NCBI RefSeq assembly: GCF_039542035.1
Contig: NZ_BAABHJ010000040.1
Location: 248,001-312,000 of the forward strand
Source: Actinoallomurus liliacearum
GTDB lineage: Bacteria > Actinomycetota > Actinomycetes > Streptosporangiales > Streptosporangiaceae
Reading direction: 5' to 3'
Length of the DNA: 64,000 nt
Positions 25,643-34,243 of the stretch are shown here, piece after piece. Position 1 is the first letter of the stretch. The number at the start of each line of letters is the position of its first letter. Position numbers and translations under genes: made by a program. Below the pieces are notes generated by a model. That model saw only the letters and a list, made by a program, of their open reading frames with translations, did no database searches and was not told where the DNA came from.

Positions 25643-25720
25643 CAGCACGTTCCGGGCGTCCGCGGCCGTCTTGCTCTGCACGAACTCCACGATGATGTCG
25701 GCGAGGTCGTCGAGAGTCAC
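25451..25720 (-). CDS. Small helical protein related to CHAT/TPR linker domains
   Basis: About 89 residues: IIVEFVQSKTAADARNVLLR, HPELLGPEVDDLFDRLINAA, then HRIVADGRRDGLDAATRRLL. The FVQ-x-T-...-HPELL pattern recurs in TPR-CHAT proteins of actinomycetes and cyanobacteria, so this is probably a stand-alone version of that module. GTG 25720 is chosen because AGGAG lies 7 nt upstream. It is convergent with and overlaps the CHAT gene tail by 190 nt. A partner or antagonist of the protease is a reasonable hypothesis. Confidence 0.7.
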   Translation of the reverse strand: MTLDDLADIIVEFVQSKTAADARNVLLRHPELLGPEVDDLFDRLINAAAYTRDTRTLEGLAVIHRIVADGRRDGLDAATRRLLDYDRPG

Positions 25721-25947
25721 GTCCACGCTCCTGTCTGTCACCGCGCCCGTACCGTGACAATAACCGGAAGGCGCCCGAGAAACAGGGGAAGATGTAGGGT
25801 CCGTCGGCCCACGAGCAATCACGGGTCGGGTGACCTGCGGTGTTTCGGTCGTGAGCGGCGTCAGGTTGTCGAGATTCCGCGTGATCATGAGCAATCGCGG
25901 CTGTCGGCGGTCGATACCTCGGGGTGATCCAGGGACCAGTCGTAAGC

Positions 25948-26598
25948 CTATTGGTTCATGATCCGGTTCTCCCAGGACCACACGGCGATTTCTACCCGGT
26001 TGCGGACGCCAAGTTTGTTCTGGATTCGGGTGATATGGGTCTTCACCGTGCTGAGCGAGATGAATAGTTCAGCGGCGATTTCCTGGTTGGTGCGTCCCTG
26101 GGCGATGCTGCGGGCGACGTCGAGTTCTCGTTCCGAGAGTTGGTCCCGGGCTACGGCGGCCGGGGGCCAGGTGGAAGCGAGCCGGCGGAGGAGGCGGACG
26201 GTGACTGACGGGGAGATCAGGGCGTCACCGGCGCCGGCGGCGCGGACGGCTTCGATGAGGAGTGCGGGTCCGGCGTCTTTGAGCAGGAAGCCCACCGCGC
26301 CGGCACACAGCGCGCCGTAGACGTATTCGTCGGTGTCGAAGGTGGTGACGATCACGACGCGGAGCGGGTCGGCGACGCCTGGGCCGGCCAGCGCGCGGGT
26401 GACCTCAATGCCGTCCAGGCCCGGCATGCGGATGTCGACGAGGCATACGTCCGGGCGGAGTGCCTGGGCGAGGGCTACGGCCTGGATGCCGTCTGCGGCC
26501 TCTGCGGCCACGGTGATGTCGGGCTGGCTTTCGAGGATCAGCCGGAAGCCGCTGCGGACCATGGCCTGATCGTCGGCCAGCAGGACCCGTAGGGTCAC
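25948..26598 (-). CDS. NarL/FixJ-type response regulator
   Basis: A 216-residue protein: receiver domain with acidic pair D9-D10, phosphoacceptor D55 (CLVDIRMPG) and K104-type lysine in FLLKDAG; C-terminal LuxR helix-turn-helix (LSERELDVARSIAQGRTNQE, STVKTHITRIQNKLGV). GTG 26598 overlaps the histidine kinase stop by 4 nt. Probably controls the divergent ABC transporter genes at 28-31 kb. Confidence 0.93.
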   Translation of the reverse strand: MTLRVLLADDQAMVRSGFRLILESQPDITVAAEAADGIQAVALAQALRPDVCLVDIRMPGLDGIEVTRALAGPGVADPLRVVIVTTFDTDEYVYGALCAGAVGFLLKDAGPALLIEAVRAAGAGDALISPSVTVRLLRRLASTWPPAAVARDQLSERELDVARSIAQGRTNQEIAAELFISLSTVKTHITRIQNKLGVRNRVEIAVWSWENRIMNQ

Positions 26599-27755
26599 GG
26601 CCGGCCTGGCGCGGGGAGAGGCAGGCTGGCTTGGACCGCCCAGCCCGCTTCGGGCAGCGGCCCCGCGCGGAGCTTTCCGCCGAGCGCCTCGACGCGCTCT
26701 CGCATCCCGACGAGCCCGTAGCCGCCTCCTGGGCGAGAGTGTCGGGAGGCTGTGGTGGGGGCGTTGTCGGTCACCTCGACACTGACCTGCTGGGGGGCGT
26801 GGGTGACGGTAACGGTGACTGAGCGGGCGCCGGAAGCGTGGCGGGCGATGTTGGTCAGCGCTTCCTGCACGACCCGGTACATGGTGCTGGCCACCTCGGG
26901 CGGCCAGGCGGAGGTTGGTATGCCCGGGGGGAGCCGTAGATCGACAGCTGGGCCGTGTTCGGCGAATCGCTCCACGAGCTTGCTGATCGGTTCGGGTGTC
27001 GGCGGGACCGTGCTCATGTCGTCCGGATCGCGCAGCAGCCCGACAAGCTGCCGGATCGCGGCCAGCGTGTCAGTGCCGGTGGTCTCGATGTTGCCCAGCG
27101 CCGACCGTAGCGTCTCAGCGTGGTCGTTTCCGGCGAACCGGGCAGCCTGGGCCTGGACGACCATGCCGGTGACGTGGTGGGCGACCACGTCATGCAGTTC
27201 CCTGGCCAGCTCAAGGCGCTCCTCGTGCCGTACGGTCGCCAGCGTCTCATGGTGGAGGAAGTCGAGATAGCGGAGATAGAGGCCGACAGCCAGCGCGGCA
27301 GACCACAGGGTGGCTCCGGCCAACGCCCAATAGACCCGGTTGTCGAACAAGCCGTGGGGCCCGGCGGTCTCACTTATCCCGATCACGAGCGTGCCGGCAA
27401 CGCCGACGATGGCGGCACGGCGCGGCGGCAGCGTTCGGACGGCCGCGGCGCCGAGTACGAGCATGCCGACGAGCCCGCCGCCGAACAGCGGTCCCGGGGG
27501 GATGGCCCCCAGCGTGATCGCGAGTCCGGCCCCGCCGAACAGGGCAAGGCCGGTCACCGCCGCCAGTGTCCGGTTCCGTCCGCGTAGCAGGGCGGTCGCG
27601 CAGATCACGATGCCGACACCGGGGCTGAACAACCAACCCCTGCCGGCTTTGGCGACCAGCAGTGCGTTGAGGGCGATCATCATGGCCATTGCCACGCCCA
27701 GCGCTACTTCGGCGCCTGTCCCGGCCCGCCGGGCTAGGGGCTTGAGCACGTCCAT
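26595..27755 (-). CDS. Sensor histidine kinase (HisKA_3 / NarL-partner type)
   Basis: A 386-residue kinase. N-terminal half holds about six hydrophobic segments with very short loops, so sensing is probably within the membrane. Residues about 178-245 are the HisKA_3 dimerisation domain with H188 in ARELHDVVAHHV; 290-380 is the ATPase (VQEALTNIARHASGA as N box, GGGYGLVGMRERV as G box). Partner of the response regulator downstream with GTGA overlap. This kinase-regulator-exporter arrangement resembles cell-envelope or drug stress modules. Confidence 0.92.
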   Translation of the reverse strand: MDVLKPLARRAGTGAEVALGVAMAMMIALNALLVAKAGRGWLFSPGVGIVICATALLRGRNRTLAAVTGLALFGGAGLAITLGAIPPGPLFGGGLVGMLVLGAAAVRTLPPRRAAIVGVAGTLVIGISETAGPHGLFDNRVYWALAGATLWSAALAVGLYLRYLDFLHHETLATVRHEERLELARELHDVVAHHVTGMVVQAQAARFAGNDHAETLRSALGNIETTGTDTLAAIRQLVGLLRDPDDMSTVPPTPEPISKLVERFAEHGPAVDLRLPPGIPTSAWPPEVASTMYRVVQEALTNIARHASGARSVTVTVTHAPQQVSVEVTDNAPTTASRHSRPGGGYGLVGMRERVEALGGKLRAGPLPEAGWAVQASLPLPAPGRP

Positions 27756-27876
27756 GTCGCAAGGTTACGGCCGCATGCCACCGCGGCCGTGTCGGTCGAA
27801 AGTACGAATCCGGGCCGCGCAGGAAGCAGACTTCCAGCCGATACCGTGACGGGCCCCGCGTGGCCAAAGTGGTCAC

Positions 27877-28131
27877 GTGATCGCAGTTGACGGCCATTCA
27901 GCCGGGCGTTCACACCTGTTTGTCCGGTACCTCACCCAGGCCGCCGGGCATCCGCCGCCCGACCTGCCGGCGGTCACCGTCGTGCCAAGCGATCCGCTAA
28001 CGAGCCACCGGGTCATCGCGACCGGACCACCCGAAGCCGGCGCGGTACCGGCCGGCCCCGCCATCGAAGACGGCTATGTCGCCCAGATCCGCGTCCGCCG
28101 TCCCCGCCATGTGCCAGAGAGGAACCCATGA
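27877..28131 (+). CDS. Small hypothetical protein coupled to ABC transporter
   Basis: An 84-residue frame starting at GTG 27877 whose stop overlaps the ABC ATPase start (ATGA, 28128-28131). Third-position GC is about 70 per cent, lower than for its neighbours, and no family is recognised. The overlap geometry is the main argument that it is real; it could also be a chance frame in the leader. Confidence 0.35.
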   Translation: MIAVDGHSAGRSHLFVRYLTQAAGHPPPDLPAVTVVPSDPLTSHRVIATGPPEAGAVPAGPAIEDGYVAQIRVRRPRHVPERNP

Positions 28132-28877
28132 GACGACAGAGCGTGCCTGCCACCGGCGTGGAGTTGATCCGGTTGGACGGCGTGACCAAACGGTACGGCA
28201 ACGGGGCGGCGCCGGCGGTCGCGGACGTCGACCTGGCGGTGCATGCCGGCGAGGCGGTCGCGATAATGGGGCCGTCCGGCAGCGGTAAGTCGACGCTGCT
28301 CAACCTGATAGCGGCGATGGACCGGCCGACCACCGGCACGGTGCAGGTCGGCCGGGACCGCGTGGACAAGATGAACGAGACCGCCGCCGCCAAGTACCGG
28401 CGGCGCCAGGTCGGCATGATCTTCCAGTTCTTCAACCTGCTCGACGACATGACCGTCATGGACAACATCCTGCTGCCCGCCCAACTCGCCGGGGGCCGGT
28501 CGGACGCCGCGCGGCAGCGGGCCGACCAGTTGCTGGACAGGCTCCGGCTGAACCACCGCCGCGACGCCTACCCGGCGCGGCTGTCCGGCGGTGAGCGGCA
28601 GCGTGTGGCGATCGCCCGGGCCCTGATCAACCGGCCCGCGCTGCTGCTCGCCGACGAGCCGACCGGTGCGGTGGACACCAGGGCCGGAGAGGAGATCGGC
28701 GCACTGCTGCTGGATCTGAACTCGACCGGGCAGACGCTGATCCTGGTCACCCACAACCCGGAGCTGGCCGCCAGGTACGCGAGCCGGGTGATCTCTGTCG
28801 CCGACGGCCGGATCAGGTCGGACTCGGCAAACCCGGCAGGTCCCACGGGCGCGCCCGGCATGGGAGTCCAGCGATGA
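28128..28877 (+). CDS. ABC transporter ATP-binding protein (MacB/LolD type)
   Basis: A 249-residue ATPase: Walker A GPSGSGKST, Q-loop MIFQFFNLLDDMTVMDN, signature LSGGERQRVAIARAL, Walker B LLLADEPTGAVD, H-loop LVTHNPE. It powers the FtsX-type permease encoded immediately downstream (ATGA overlap at 28874). Such pairs do not usually import; they move lipids, lipoproteins or antibiotics or signal envelope damage. AGAGGA upstream supports ATG 28128. Confidence 0.93.
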   Translation: MRRQSVPATGVELIRLDGVTKRYGNGAAPAVADVDLAVHAGEAVAIMGPSGSGKSTLLNLIAAMDRPTTGTVQVGRDRVDKMNETAAAKYRRRQVGMIFQFFNLLDDMTVMDNILLPAQLAGGRSDAARQRADQLLDRLRLNHRRDAYPARLSGGERQRVAIARALINRPALLLADEPTGAVDTRAGEEIGALLLDLNSTGQTLILVTHNPELAARYASRVISVADGRIRSDSANPAGPTGAPGMGVQR

Positions 28878-31201
28878 CCGCGGTCCTCCGCACGGCCCTC
28901 AGCGGCCTGCGCGGACGCCGCCTGCAGGCACTGATCATCGGTGTCGTCATGCTGTCGGCCACCGCGACCTCGACGGTCGCGCTGGGGCTGCTCGCGGGCG
29001 CCCACGGCGCATTCGACCGCGCGTTCGCCGAACAGAACGGCGCCCACGTCACCGTCACCGTGAACGCCTCGGTCGCCGGCACCGACCAGCTTGCCGCGAC
29101 GTCCCGGCTCTCAGGTGTGACGGCTGCATCGGGCCCGTTCGGCGAGGTCGAGGTGAATGCGCGGGTCACGGTTCCCGGAGTACCCGGCTCGTCGACGACG
29201 CCGCTCCGGATCGTCGGCCGGTCCGCCTCGAGCGGCCCGGTGGACGACATCACGCTGCTCGACGGCCACTGGCCGGACGGCGACGGGCAGATCGTCGTCG
29301 ACCGAGGCAACGGGGTGTTCACCGGGTCGGCTCTCACCATCGGCTCACAGACGCTGACCGTGGTCGGTACCGCGAACTCGATCACCCACACCGCCGCCGG
29401 CTGGGTGACGCCATCCCAGATCGCCGCGCTCCGGAGCGTGGGGGGAACCGGGGAGGCTCAGATGCTCTACCGGTTCACCCACGCGGAGTCGCACTCCGCG
29501 GTCGCCGCCGACATCACCTCGGTACGGTCGGCGCTGCCGAGCGGCGCGGTGCTCGGCACCGCGTCCTATCTGGACGTTCGGCAGGCGGAACGGGCTGGGA
29601 TCCAGCCGTGGGTGCCGTTCATCATCGCGTTCGGCGTGATCGCGCTGGTGATCTCGGTGCTGATCGTGGTGAACGTGGTGGCCGGTGCGGTGATCGCCGG
29701 AACCACCCGCATCGGTGTGCTCAAGGCGATCGGCTTCAGCCCGGCGCAGGTGGTCGCCTCGTACGCGCTGCTGGTGCTGGTTCCGGCGATGGTCGGCTGC
29801 GTCATCGGGGTCGTGGTCGGGAACCTGCTGGCGATACCCATGCTCGAGGTGAACGCGCACGTCTACCAGGTGGGGACGCTGAGCGTCCCGCTGTGGGTCG
29901 ACGTCCTGGTTCCGCTGACGGCACTCGCGCTGACCGCGGTCGGCGGGGTCCTTCCCGCACTGCGGGCGGGCCGGATGAGCGCCATCCAGGCGATCGCCAC
30001 CGGCCGTGCCCCCCGGCCGGTCCACGGCTTCTTCGCGCACCGGGCCGCGGCGCGACTGCGGTCACTCCCCCGGTCGATCACGCTCGGCCTGGCCGCGCCG
30101 GCCGCCCGGCCCGCCCGGACGGTGACGACCTGGGTGGTCATCGTGTTCGGCGCCGCGGCTGTGACGTTCGGCATCGGGCTGGGGGCAACGCTGATCCGGG
30201 TCGGCGACGACTCGCCCTACTCGCGCATGCCGGTGCAGGTGTCGGGCCGCACAGGCGGCCAGGCCCCCTCCCTGAGCGACGCGCAGCAGCACGCCGTCGC
30301 GACGGCGCTGAAAGCACAGGCCGGAACGCGGTACTACATGACTGAGACCGACGACGAGTTCAGCGTGCCCGGCGCGGCGCAGAAGGCGGCCGCCATCGCC
30401 TACGGCGACACCCCGTCCCTGAGCGGGATTCCGCTGATCTCCGGCCGCTGGTACTCCGCCTCCTCGGGAGCCGCGGAGGTGGACGTGAACACACTGTTCC
30501 TCACCGACACCGGCACCTCGGTCGGGTCGACGTACACACTGATCTCCGGCCGGCACCGGCTGACGGTCCAGATCGTGGGCGAGGTGTTCAAGACCGGCAG
30601 TCAGCCCGACCTGTACCTGAGTCCGGCCACGCTCTCCCGTTTCGACCCGGGTGCGCTGCCGCAGTACTTCGACGTGGCCCTCCAGTCCGGCACCAGCGCG
30701 CAAGCGTACGCCAACAACGTGTCGGCGGCGCTCGGCCACTCCTTCCGCGCCACCTCTTCCCAGGCTTCGACCACGCAGTTCCTCGCCGTGCTCACCTTGA
30801 TCACGATGCTGACGATCCTGATCACCGTGGTCGCCGGCCTCGGCGTGCTGAACACCGTGGCGCTGCAGATCCGCGAGCGAGCTCACGACATCGGCGTGTA
30901 CAAGGCGATCGGCATGACGCCGCGGCAGACCCTCCTCATGGTGGTGTGCTCGGTCGCCAGCGTCGGTCTGGTCGCCGGAATCGTCGGAGTCCCCGCCGGA
31001 GTCCTCCTGCACCATGCCGTGGTGCCGGTGATGGCGCACGCCGCGAACTCCGGGTACCCGCTGTCCCTGCTATCGGTGTACTCCCCGTGGGAGCTGATCC
31101 TGCTGGGACTCGCCGGGTTGGTCATCGCGATCGTCGGCGCGCTCGGCCCGGCCGGCTGGGCGGCGAAGGCCGGAACGGCATCCGCCCTGCGCGCCGAGTA
31201 G
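28874..31201 (+). CDS. FtsX/MacB-type ABC permease
   Basis: A 775-residue permease with two FtsX units: TM1 near the N terminus (LQALIIGVVMLSATATSTVA), a large extracellular domain, three TMs at about 245-360, then a second N-terminal TM at about 415-440, another extracellular domain and three final TMs (LITMLTILITVVAGLGVLNT ... LILLGLAGLVIAIVGAL). Length and layout fit one-chain BceB/MacB-like exporters. Coupled to the ATPase by a 4-nt overlap; divergent from the NarL-type two-component system, its likely regulator. Confidence 0.92.
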   Translation: MTAVLRTALSGLRGRRLQALIIGVVMLSATATSTVALGLLAGAHGAFDRAFAEQNGAHVTVTVNASVAGTDQLAATSRLSGVTAASGPFGEVEVNARVTVPGVPGSSTTPLRIVGRSASSGPVDDITLLDGHWPDGDGQIVVDRGNGVFTGSALTIGSQTLTVVGTANSITHTAAGWVTPSQIAALRSVGGTGEAQMLYRFTHAESHSAVAADITSVRSALPSGAVLGTASYLDVRQAERAGIQPWVPFIIAFGVIALVISVLIVVNVVAGAVIAGTTRIGVLKAIGFSPAQVVASYALLVLVPAMVGCVIGVVVGNLLAIPMLEVNAHVYQVGTLSVPLWVDVLVPLTALALTAVGGVLPALRAGRMSAIQAIATGRAPRPVHGFFAHRAAARLRSLPRSITLGLAAPAARPARTVTTWVVIVFGAAAVTFGIGLGATLIRVGDDSPYSRMPVQVSGRTGGQAPSLSDAQQHAVATALKAQAGTRYYMTETDDEFSVPGAAQKAAAIAYGDTPSLSGIPLISGRWYSASSGAAEVDVNTLFLTDTGTSVGSTYTLISGRHRLTVQIVGEVFKTGSQPDLYLSPATLSRFDPGALPQYFDVALQSGTSAQAYANNVSAALGHSFRATSSQASTTQFLAVLTLITMLTILITVVAGLGVLNTVALQIRERAHDIGVYKAIGMTPRQTLLMVVCSVASVGLVAGIVGVPAGVLLHHAVVPVMAHAANSGYPLSLLSVYSPWELILLGLAGLVIAIVGALGPAGWAAKAGTASALRAE

Positions 31202-31287
31202 GGCAGCCGGCGCCCGGATTTGCTCGGACAGTGCTCATGATCTGCCGTCAGTGCTCACGAAAACGCGGACCCTACAGGAGACCTGGC

Positions 31288-33918
31288 TCAGTGGGCCATG
31301 TCGACGAAGCGGCTGTAGTGGCCCTGGAAGGCGACCGTCACGGTGGCGGTGGGGCCGTTACGGTGCTTGGCCACGATCAGGTCCGCCTCACCCGCCCGCG
31401 GGGACTCCTTCTCGTAGGCGTCCTCGCGGTGCAGCAGGATGACCATGTCCGCGTCCTGCTCGATGCTGTTGTGGAGAGCGATCCCATCCGCGACGAAATT
31501 ATGGGTGCCAAGCACGGTCGCGTCGTAGACCTGCTGTTCGCCAAGGCTTTCTATACTGGCGATTTCATCCCAGAAGATGTCGTTGGTAGCGACCATCTCA
31601 AGGTCGGCGTCACCGAGAACGCCAGCGATCCGTTCAAGGCGCTCTCTGCCCGGCGCATGCTTCCGCAAGGTACTGCCACAGAACTGTGTGCCGATGGCTC
31701 TCGCGAACTCGCGATGGGTCATCTTTCGCTCCTCGAGCACGAGACGCACTCGATCCCAGACTTCCCGTGGGATTGTGTCGAGATTCGTGTTGCCCTTAAT
31801 GGAGCGCAGCTTATGTTGTGCGAGCTCGGCCATCGCCGCCCGCTCCCCGTGGACACCGATCTCATCCAGGAAGCGGAGCTGGTTCTCGGCACCATAAATA
31901 TGAAGTTGATATCCGGGACGATGATTGCCCTTGCGGACTTCTTTGATACGCGTCATGACGTTGAAGCGCAGCAGCAGACGCGAGACATCATCGATCAACC
32001 GGCGGCTGGTGGACGCATAGTAGATCCGCGCTTGGCCCGCATTGTCGTCCCACCAGACACAGCCGTCCGTTGCCCAGAGGTGGCGGAGGAAGGTTGCAAG
32101 CTGTCGCCTTGGCAAAGAGAAGATGCTGGCTGGAACGAATTTTTCATGGCTTCGTAGACCGAAGAGGCCCATCGCGTCCAGCCATGCAGCGATCGGATTA
32201 CGTTTTCCATGAGTCAGGTGATAAGGGGCCGGAAGGCGCAGCGTCGTGCACCGCGCAGCCTCGCCCTGTTCACGCACTGCAGTTATTCCGAAGTGTTCTG
32301 CGGCTTCTGCCACAGCAGCGAGATTCGCCTCATCCCTACTTGCGTACCTGATCGGTTGACGCTTTACGAAGGACCCATCACCGATGAGATGAGCCAACAA
32401 CCGGACTTCCGCTTCCGGCCGTGCCGTCTCTTCACGTGGAGCGGGCACATGCCTCGGCACACCCACCCGATCCCCAGGGCTCATGTCACGCAGCGCCTGC
32501 CATCCGCCGTACGTCAAGAAGGGATGGTTCGTGGTGGCCTTGACCTGGCGCCCGGACTTAAGCGTGACCCTGAAGACCTCTTTCGTACCGCTCGGGAAAG
32601 CATGGCTCAGATTACGACTCACCAAGCGAAGCTTGTCATCCAGGGACCACACCGGAACGTTCTTCTCTCCGGACGCCATGAGCTCGCCTAGTGAGACCTC
32701 GGCCCCCGAGTCAGCACGAAGAATCCGAGTGTCGGCGGTGAGGCAACCCGATTCGCGCAGATCGGACACCATGGGCTTCTTGTCGGTTCGCTGCTCTGGG
32801 CCACGGTTGAGCTGGGAGAGCGCGATGACCGGGACCTCGAGTTCCTTGGCGAGGAGCTTGAGCGACCGGGAGAACTCCGAGACCTCGACCTGGCGGCTCT
32901 CCACCCGCTTGCCGGACTGCATGAGCTGCAGGTAGTCGATGATGACCAAGCGCAGGTCGTGCTGCTGCTTCAGCCGCCGGCACTTGGCGCGGATCTCCAT
33001 CATCGACATGTTCGGCGAGTCGTCGATGAACAGCGGCGCCTCGGCGACCTCGCTCATCCGCCGGGCCAGGCGCGTCCAGTCCTCGTCGTTCATCGAGCCG
33101 GACCGCATGGCGTGCAGCGCGACCCGCGCCTCGGCCGAGAGGAGCCGCATCGTGATCTCGTTGCGCCCCATCTCCAGCGAGAACACAACCGTCGCCAATT
33201 GGTGCTTAATTGCCGCAGCTCGGGCCAAATCTAGGGCGAGTGTACTTTTGCCAATGGCTGGACGAGCGGCAATGATGATCATTTGCCCGGAATGGAGGCC
33301 GTTGGTGAGGGCGTCGAGGTCGGTGAAGCCGGTGGGGACGCCGACCATCTGGCCGCCGCGGCTGCCGATCGCCTCGATCTCGTCCAGGGCGCCGGGCATG
33401 ATGTCGCTGAGCGGCGCGTAGTCCTCGCCGGAACGCTTGTCGGCGATGGCGTAGACCTCGGCCTGGGCCCGGTCGAGGAGGGCGTCGGCGTCGGCGCCGT
33501 CGGTGCTGTAGCCGAGCTGGGCGATGCGGGTGCCGACCTCGACGAGCCGCCGCAGGACGGCCTTCTCCTGCACGATCTTGGCGTAATAGCCGGCGTTGGC
33601 CGCGGTGGGCACCGAGGCGACCAGGGTGTGGAGGTACGGCGCGTCGCCGATGCGGCTGAGCTCGCCACGCTTGAGCAGCTCGTCCTTGACGGTGATGGCG
33701 TCGACCGGGTCGCCCCGGCCGTACAGGTCGAGGATCCGGTCGAAGACGGTCTGGTGCGCCGGCCGGTAGAAGTCGCGGCTCTGGACCATCTCGATGACCT
33801 CGGCGATCGCCGTCTGGGACAGCAGCATGCTGCCCAGGACGCACTGCTCGGCGGCCAGGTCGTGCGGCGGGGTGCGCTCGAACTCCTGCTCGTGTGAGGG
33901 CATATCGGTGACGCTCAT
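31288..33918 (-). CDS. dnaB: Replicative DNA helicase DnaB with intein
   Basis: An 876-residue precursor: N-terminal primase-interacting domain (about 18-120), RecA-like helicase domain from about 180 with Walker A ARPAIGKST (218-226) and Walker B LRLVIIDYLQL. A 426-residue intein (residues 392-817) interrupts SDLRESG / SIEQDADMV; after splicing the helicase is 450 residues, normal for DnaB. It unwinds DNA ahead of the replication fork. As in M. tuberculosis it lies near rplI-rpsR-ssb-rpsF, though an amidase and five transferred or lineage genes intervene. The P-loop codons have foreign composition (see 33188-33295). Confidence 0.97.
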   Translation of the reverse strand: MSVTDMPSHEQEFERTPPHDLAAEQCVLGSMLLSQTAIAEVIEMVQSRDFYRPAHQTVFDRILDLYGRGDPVDAITVKDELLKRGELSRIGDAPYLHTLVASVPTAANAGYYAKIVQEKAVLRRLVEVGTRIAQLGYSTDGADADALLDRAQAEVYAIADKRSGEDYAPLSDIMPGALDEIEAIGSRGGQMVGVPTGFTDLDALTNGLHSGQMIIIAARPAIGKSTLALDLARAAAIKHQLATVVFSLEMGRNEITMRLLSAEARVALHAMRSGSMNDEDWTRLARRMSEVAEAPLFIDDSPNMSMMEIRAKCRRLKQQHDLRLVIIDYLQLMQSGKRVESRQVEVSEFSRSLKLLAKELEVPVIALSQLNRGPEQRTDKKPMVSDLRESGCLTADTRILRADSGAEVSLGELMASGEKNVPVWSLDDKLRLVSRNLSHAFPSGTKEVFRVTLKSGRQVKATTNHPFLTYGGWQALRDMSPGDRVGVPRHVPAPREETARPEAEVRLLAHLIGDGSFVKRQPIRYASRDEANLAAVAEAAEHFGITAVREQGEAARCTTLRLPAPYHLTHGKRNPIAAWLDAMGLFGLRSHEKFVPASIFSLPRRQLATFLRHLWATDGCVWWDDNAGQARIYYASTSRRLIDDVSRLLLRFNVMTRIKEVRKGNHRPGYQLHIYGAENQLRFLDEIGVHGERAAMAELAQHKLRSIKGNTNLDTIPREVWDRVRLVLEERKMTHREFARAIGTQFCGSTLRKHAPGRERLERIAGVLGDADLEMVATNDIFWDEIASIESLGEQQVYDATVLGTHNFVADGIALHNSIEQDADMVILLHREDAYEKESPRAGEADLIVAKHRNGPTATVTVAFQGHYSRFVDMAH
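31468..32745 (-). mobile_element. DnaB intein with LAGLIDADG homing endonuclease
   Basis: Residues 392-817 of the precursor. Block A starts with C392 (CLTADTRILRADSGAEVSLG), block B is VKATTNHPFLTYGGW, endonuclease motifs are LLAHLIGDGSF (507-517) and LRHLWATDGCV (611-621), block F is VYDATVLGTHNFVADGI, block G ends HN (816-817), and the +1 extein residue is Ser818. All splicing residues are present. It sits at the same site and is clearly homologous to the DnaB inteins of Synechocystis and M. tuberculosis. Lower GC than the flanks marks it as an acquired element. Confidence 0.95.
33188..33295 (-). other. Low-GC foreign-codon patch over the dnaB P-loop
   Basis: The codons for GQMIIIAARPAIGKSTLALD and the next 17 residues use ATT, CAA, CGT, CCA, AAA, AGT, ACA, CTA, TTG, CGA, GCA and GTT, almost absent from the rest of the gene. 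GC is about 55 per cent against more than 70 per cent on both sides. The protein sequence stays normal, so the patch is silent at protein level. It coincides with the Walker A motif, the site of another known class of DnaB inteins. Confidence 0.8.
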
Positions 33919-34243
33919 TCCGACACCCCCAACGGTCTCAGTCGCTCACGTCTTCCACGTCTATCCCACAGGTCTGACAGTCTGCGGCCGGTCGGGGAGG
34001 GAAGGCAAAATGATCTGTGGAGGGCGCTGTGGACCACCTGTGCATACACGCCGATTCGGCTGTGCACATCACCTGTGGATAACTTGTGGATACTCGGATC
34101 GACCATCCGAATCATCCCTCTGAACTGGGGATACTTCGTCCACCACCTGTGGGCACGAGAAAGTTCGGACGACGGTCATCCACAGGGTCGCCCACAGGAG
34201 CAGGTAAGCGTTAAGTCCCGTTTGCCGGTTACAGTGGCACATC
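33919..34243. promoter_or_regulatory. Intergenic region with DnaA-box-like cluster
   Basis: This 325-nt divergent gap between dnaB and the MATE gene has several TGTGGA-type words: TGTGGATAA (34074-34082, exact inverse of TTATCCACA), TGTGGATAC (34085-34093), TCATCCACA (34176-34184), TGTGGACCA (34028-34036), plus weaker TGTGGA/CCCACA words at 34016 and 33964. It must also contain the dnaB promoter; the MATE gene promoter is TACAGT (34230-34235). Not oriC itself, as dnaA and dnaN are absent. Confidence 0.55.

Noticed and set aside
33919..34243. Candidate chromosome origin (oriC)
   Set aside because: DnaA-box-like words are present, but dnaA, dnaN and an AT-rich unwinding region are not, and the count of boxes is too low for an actinomycete oriC.
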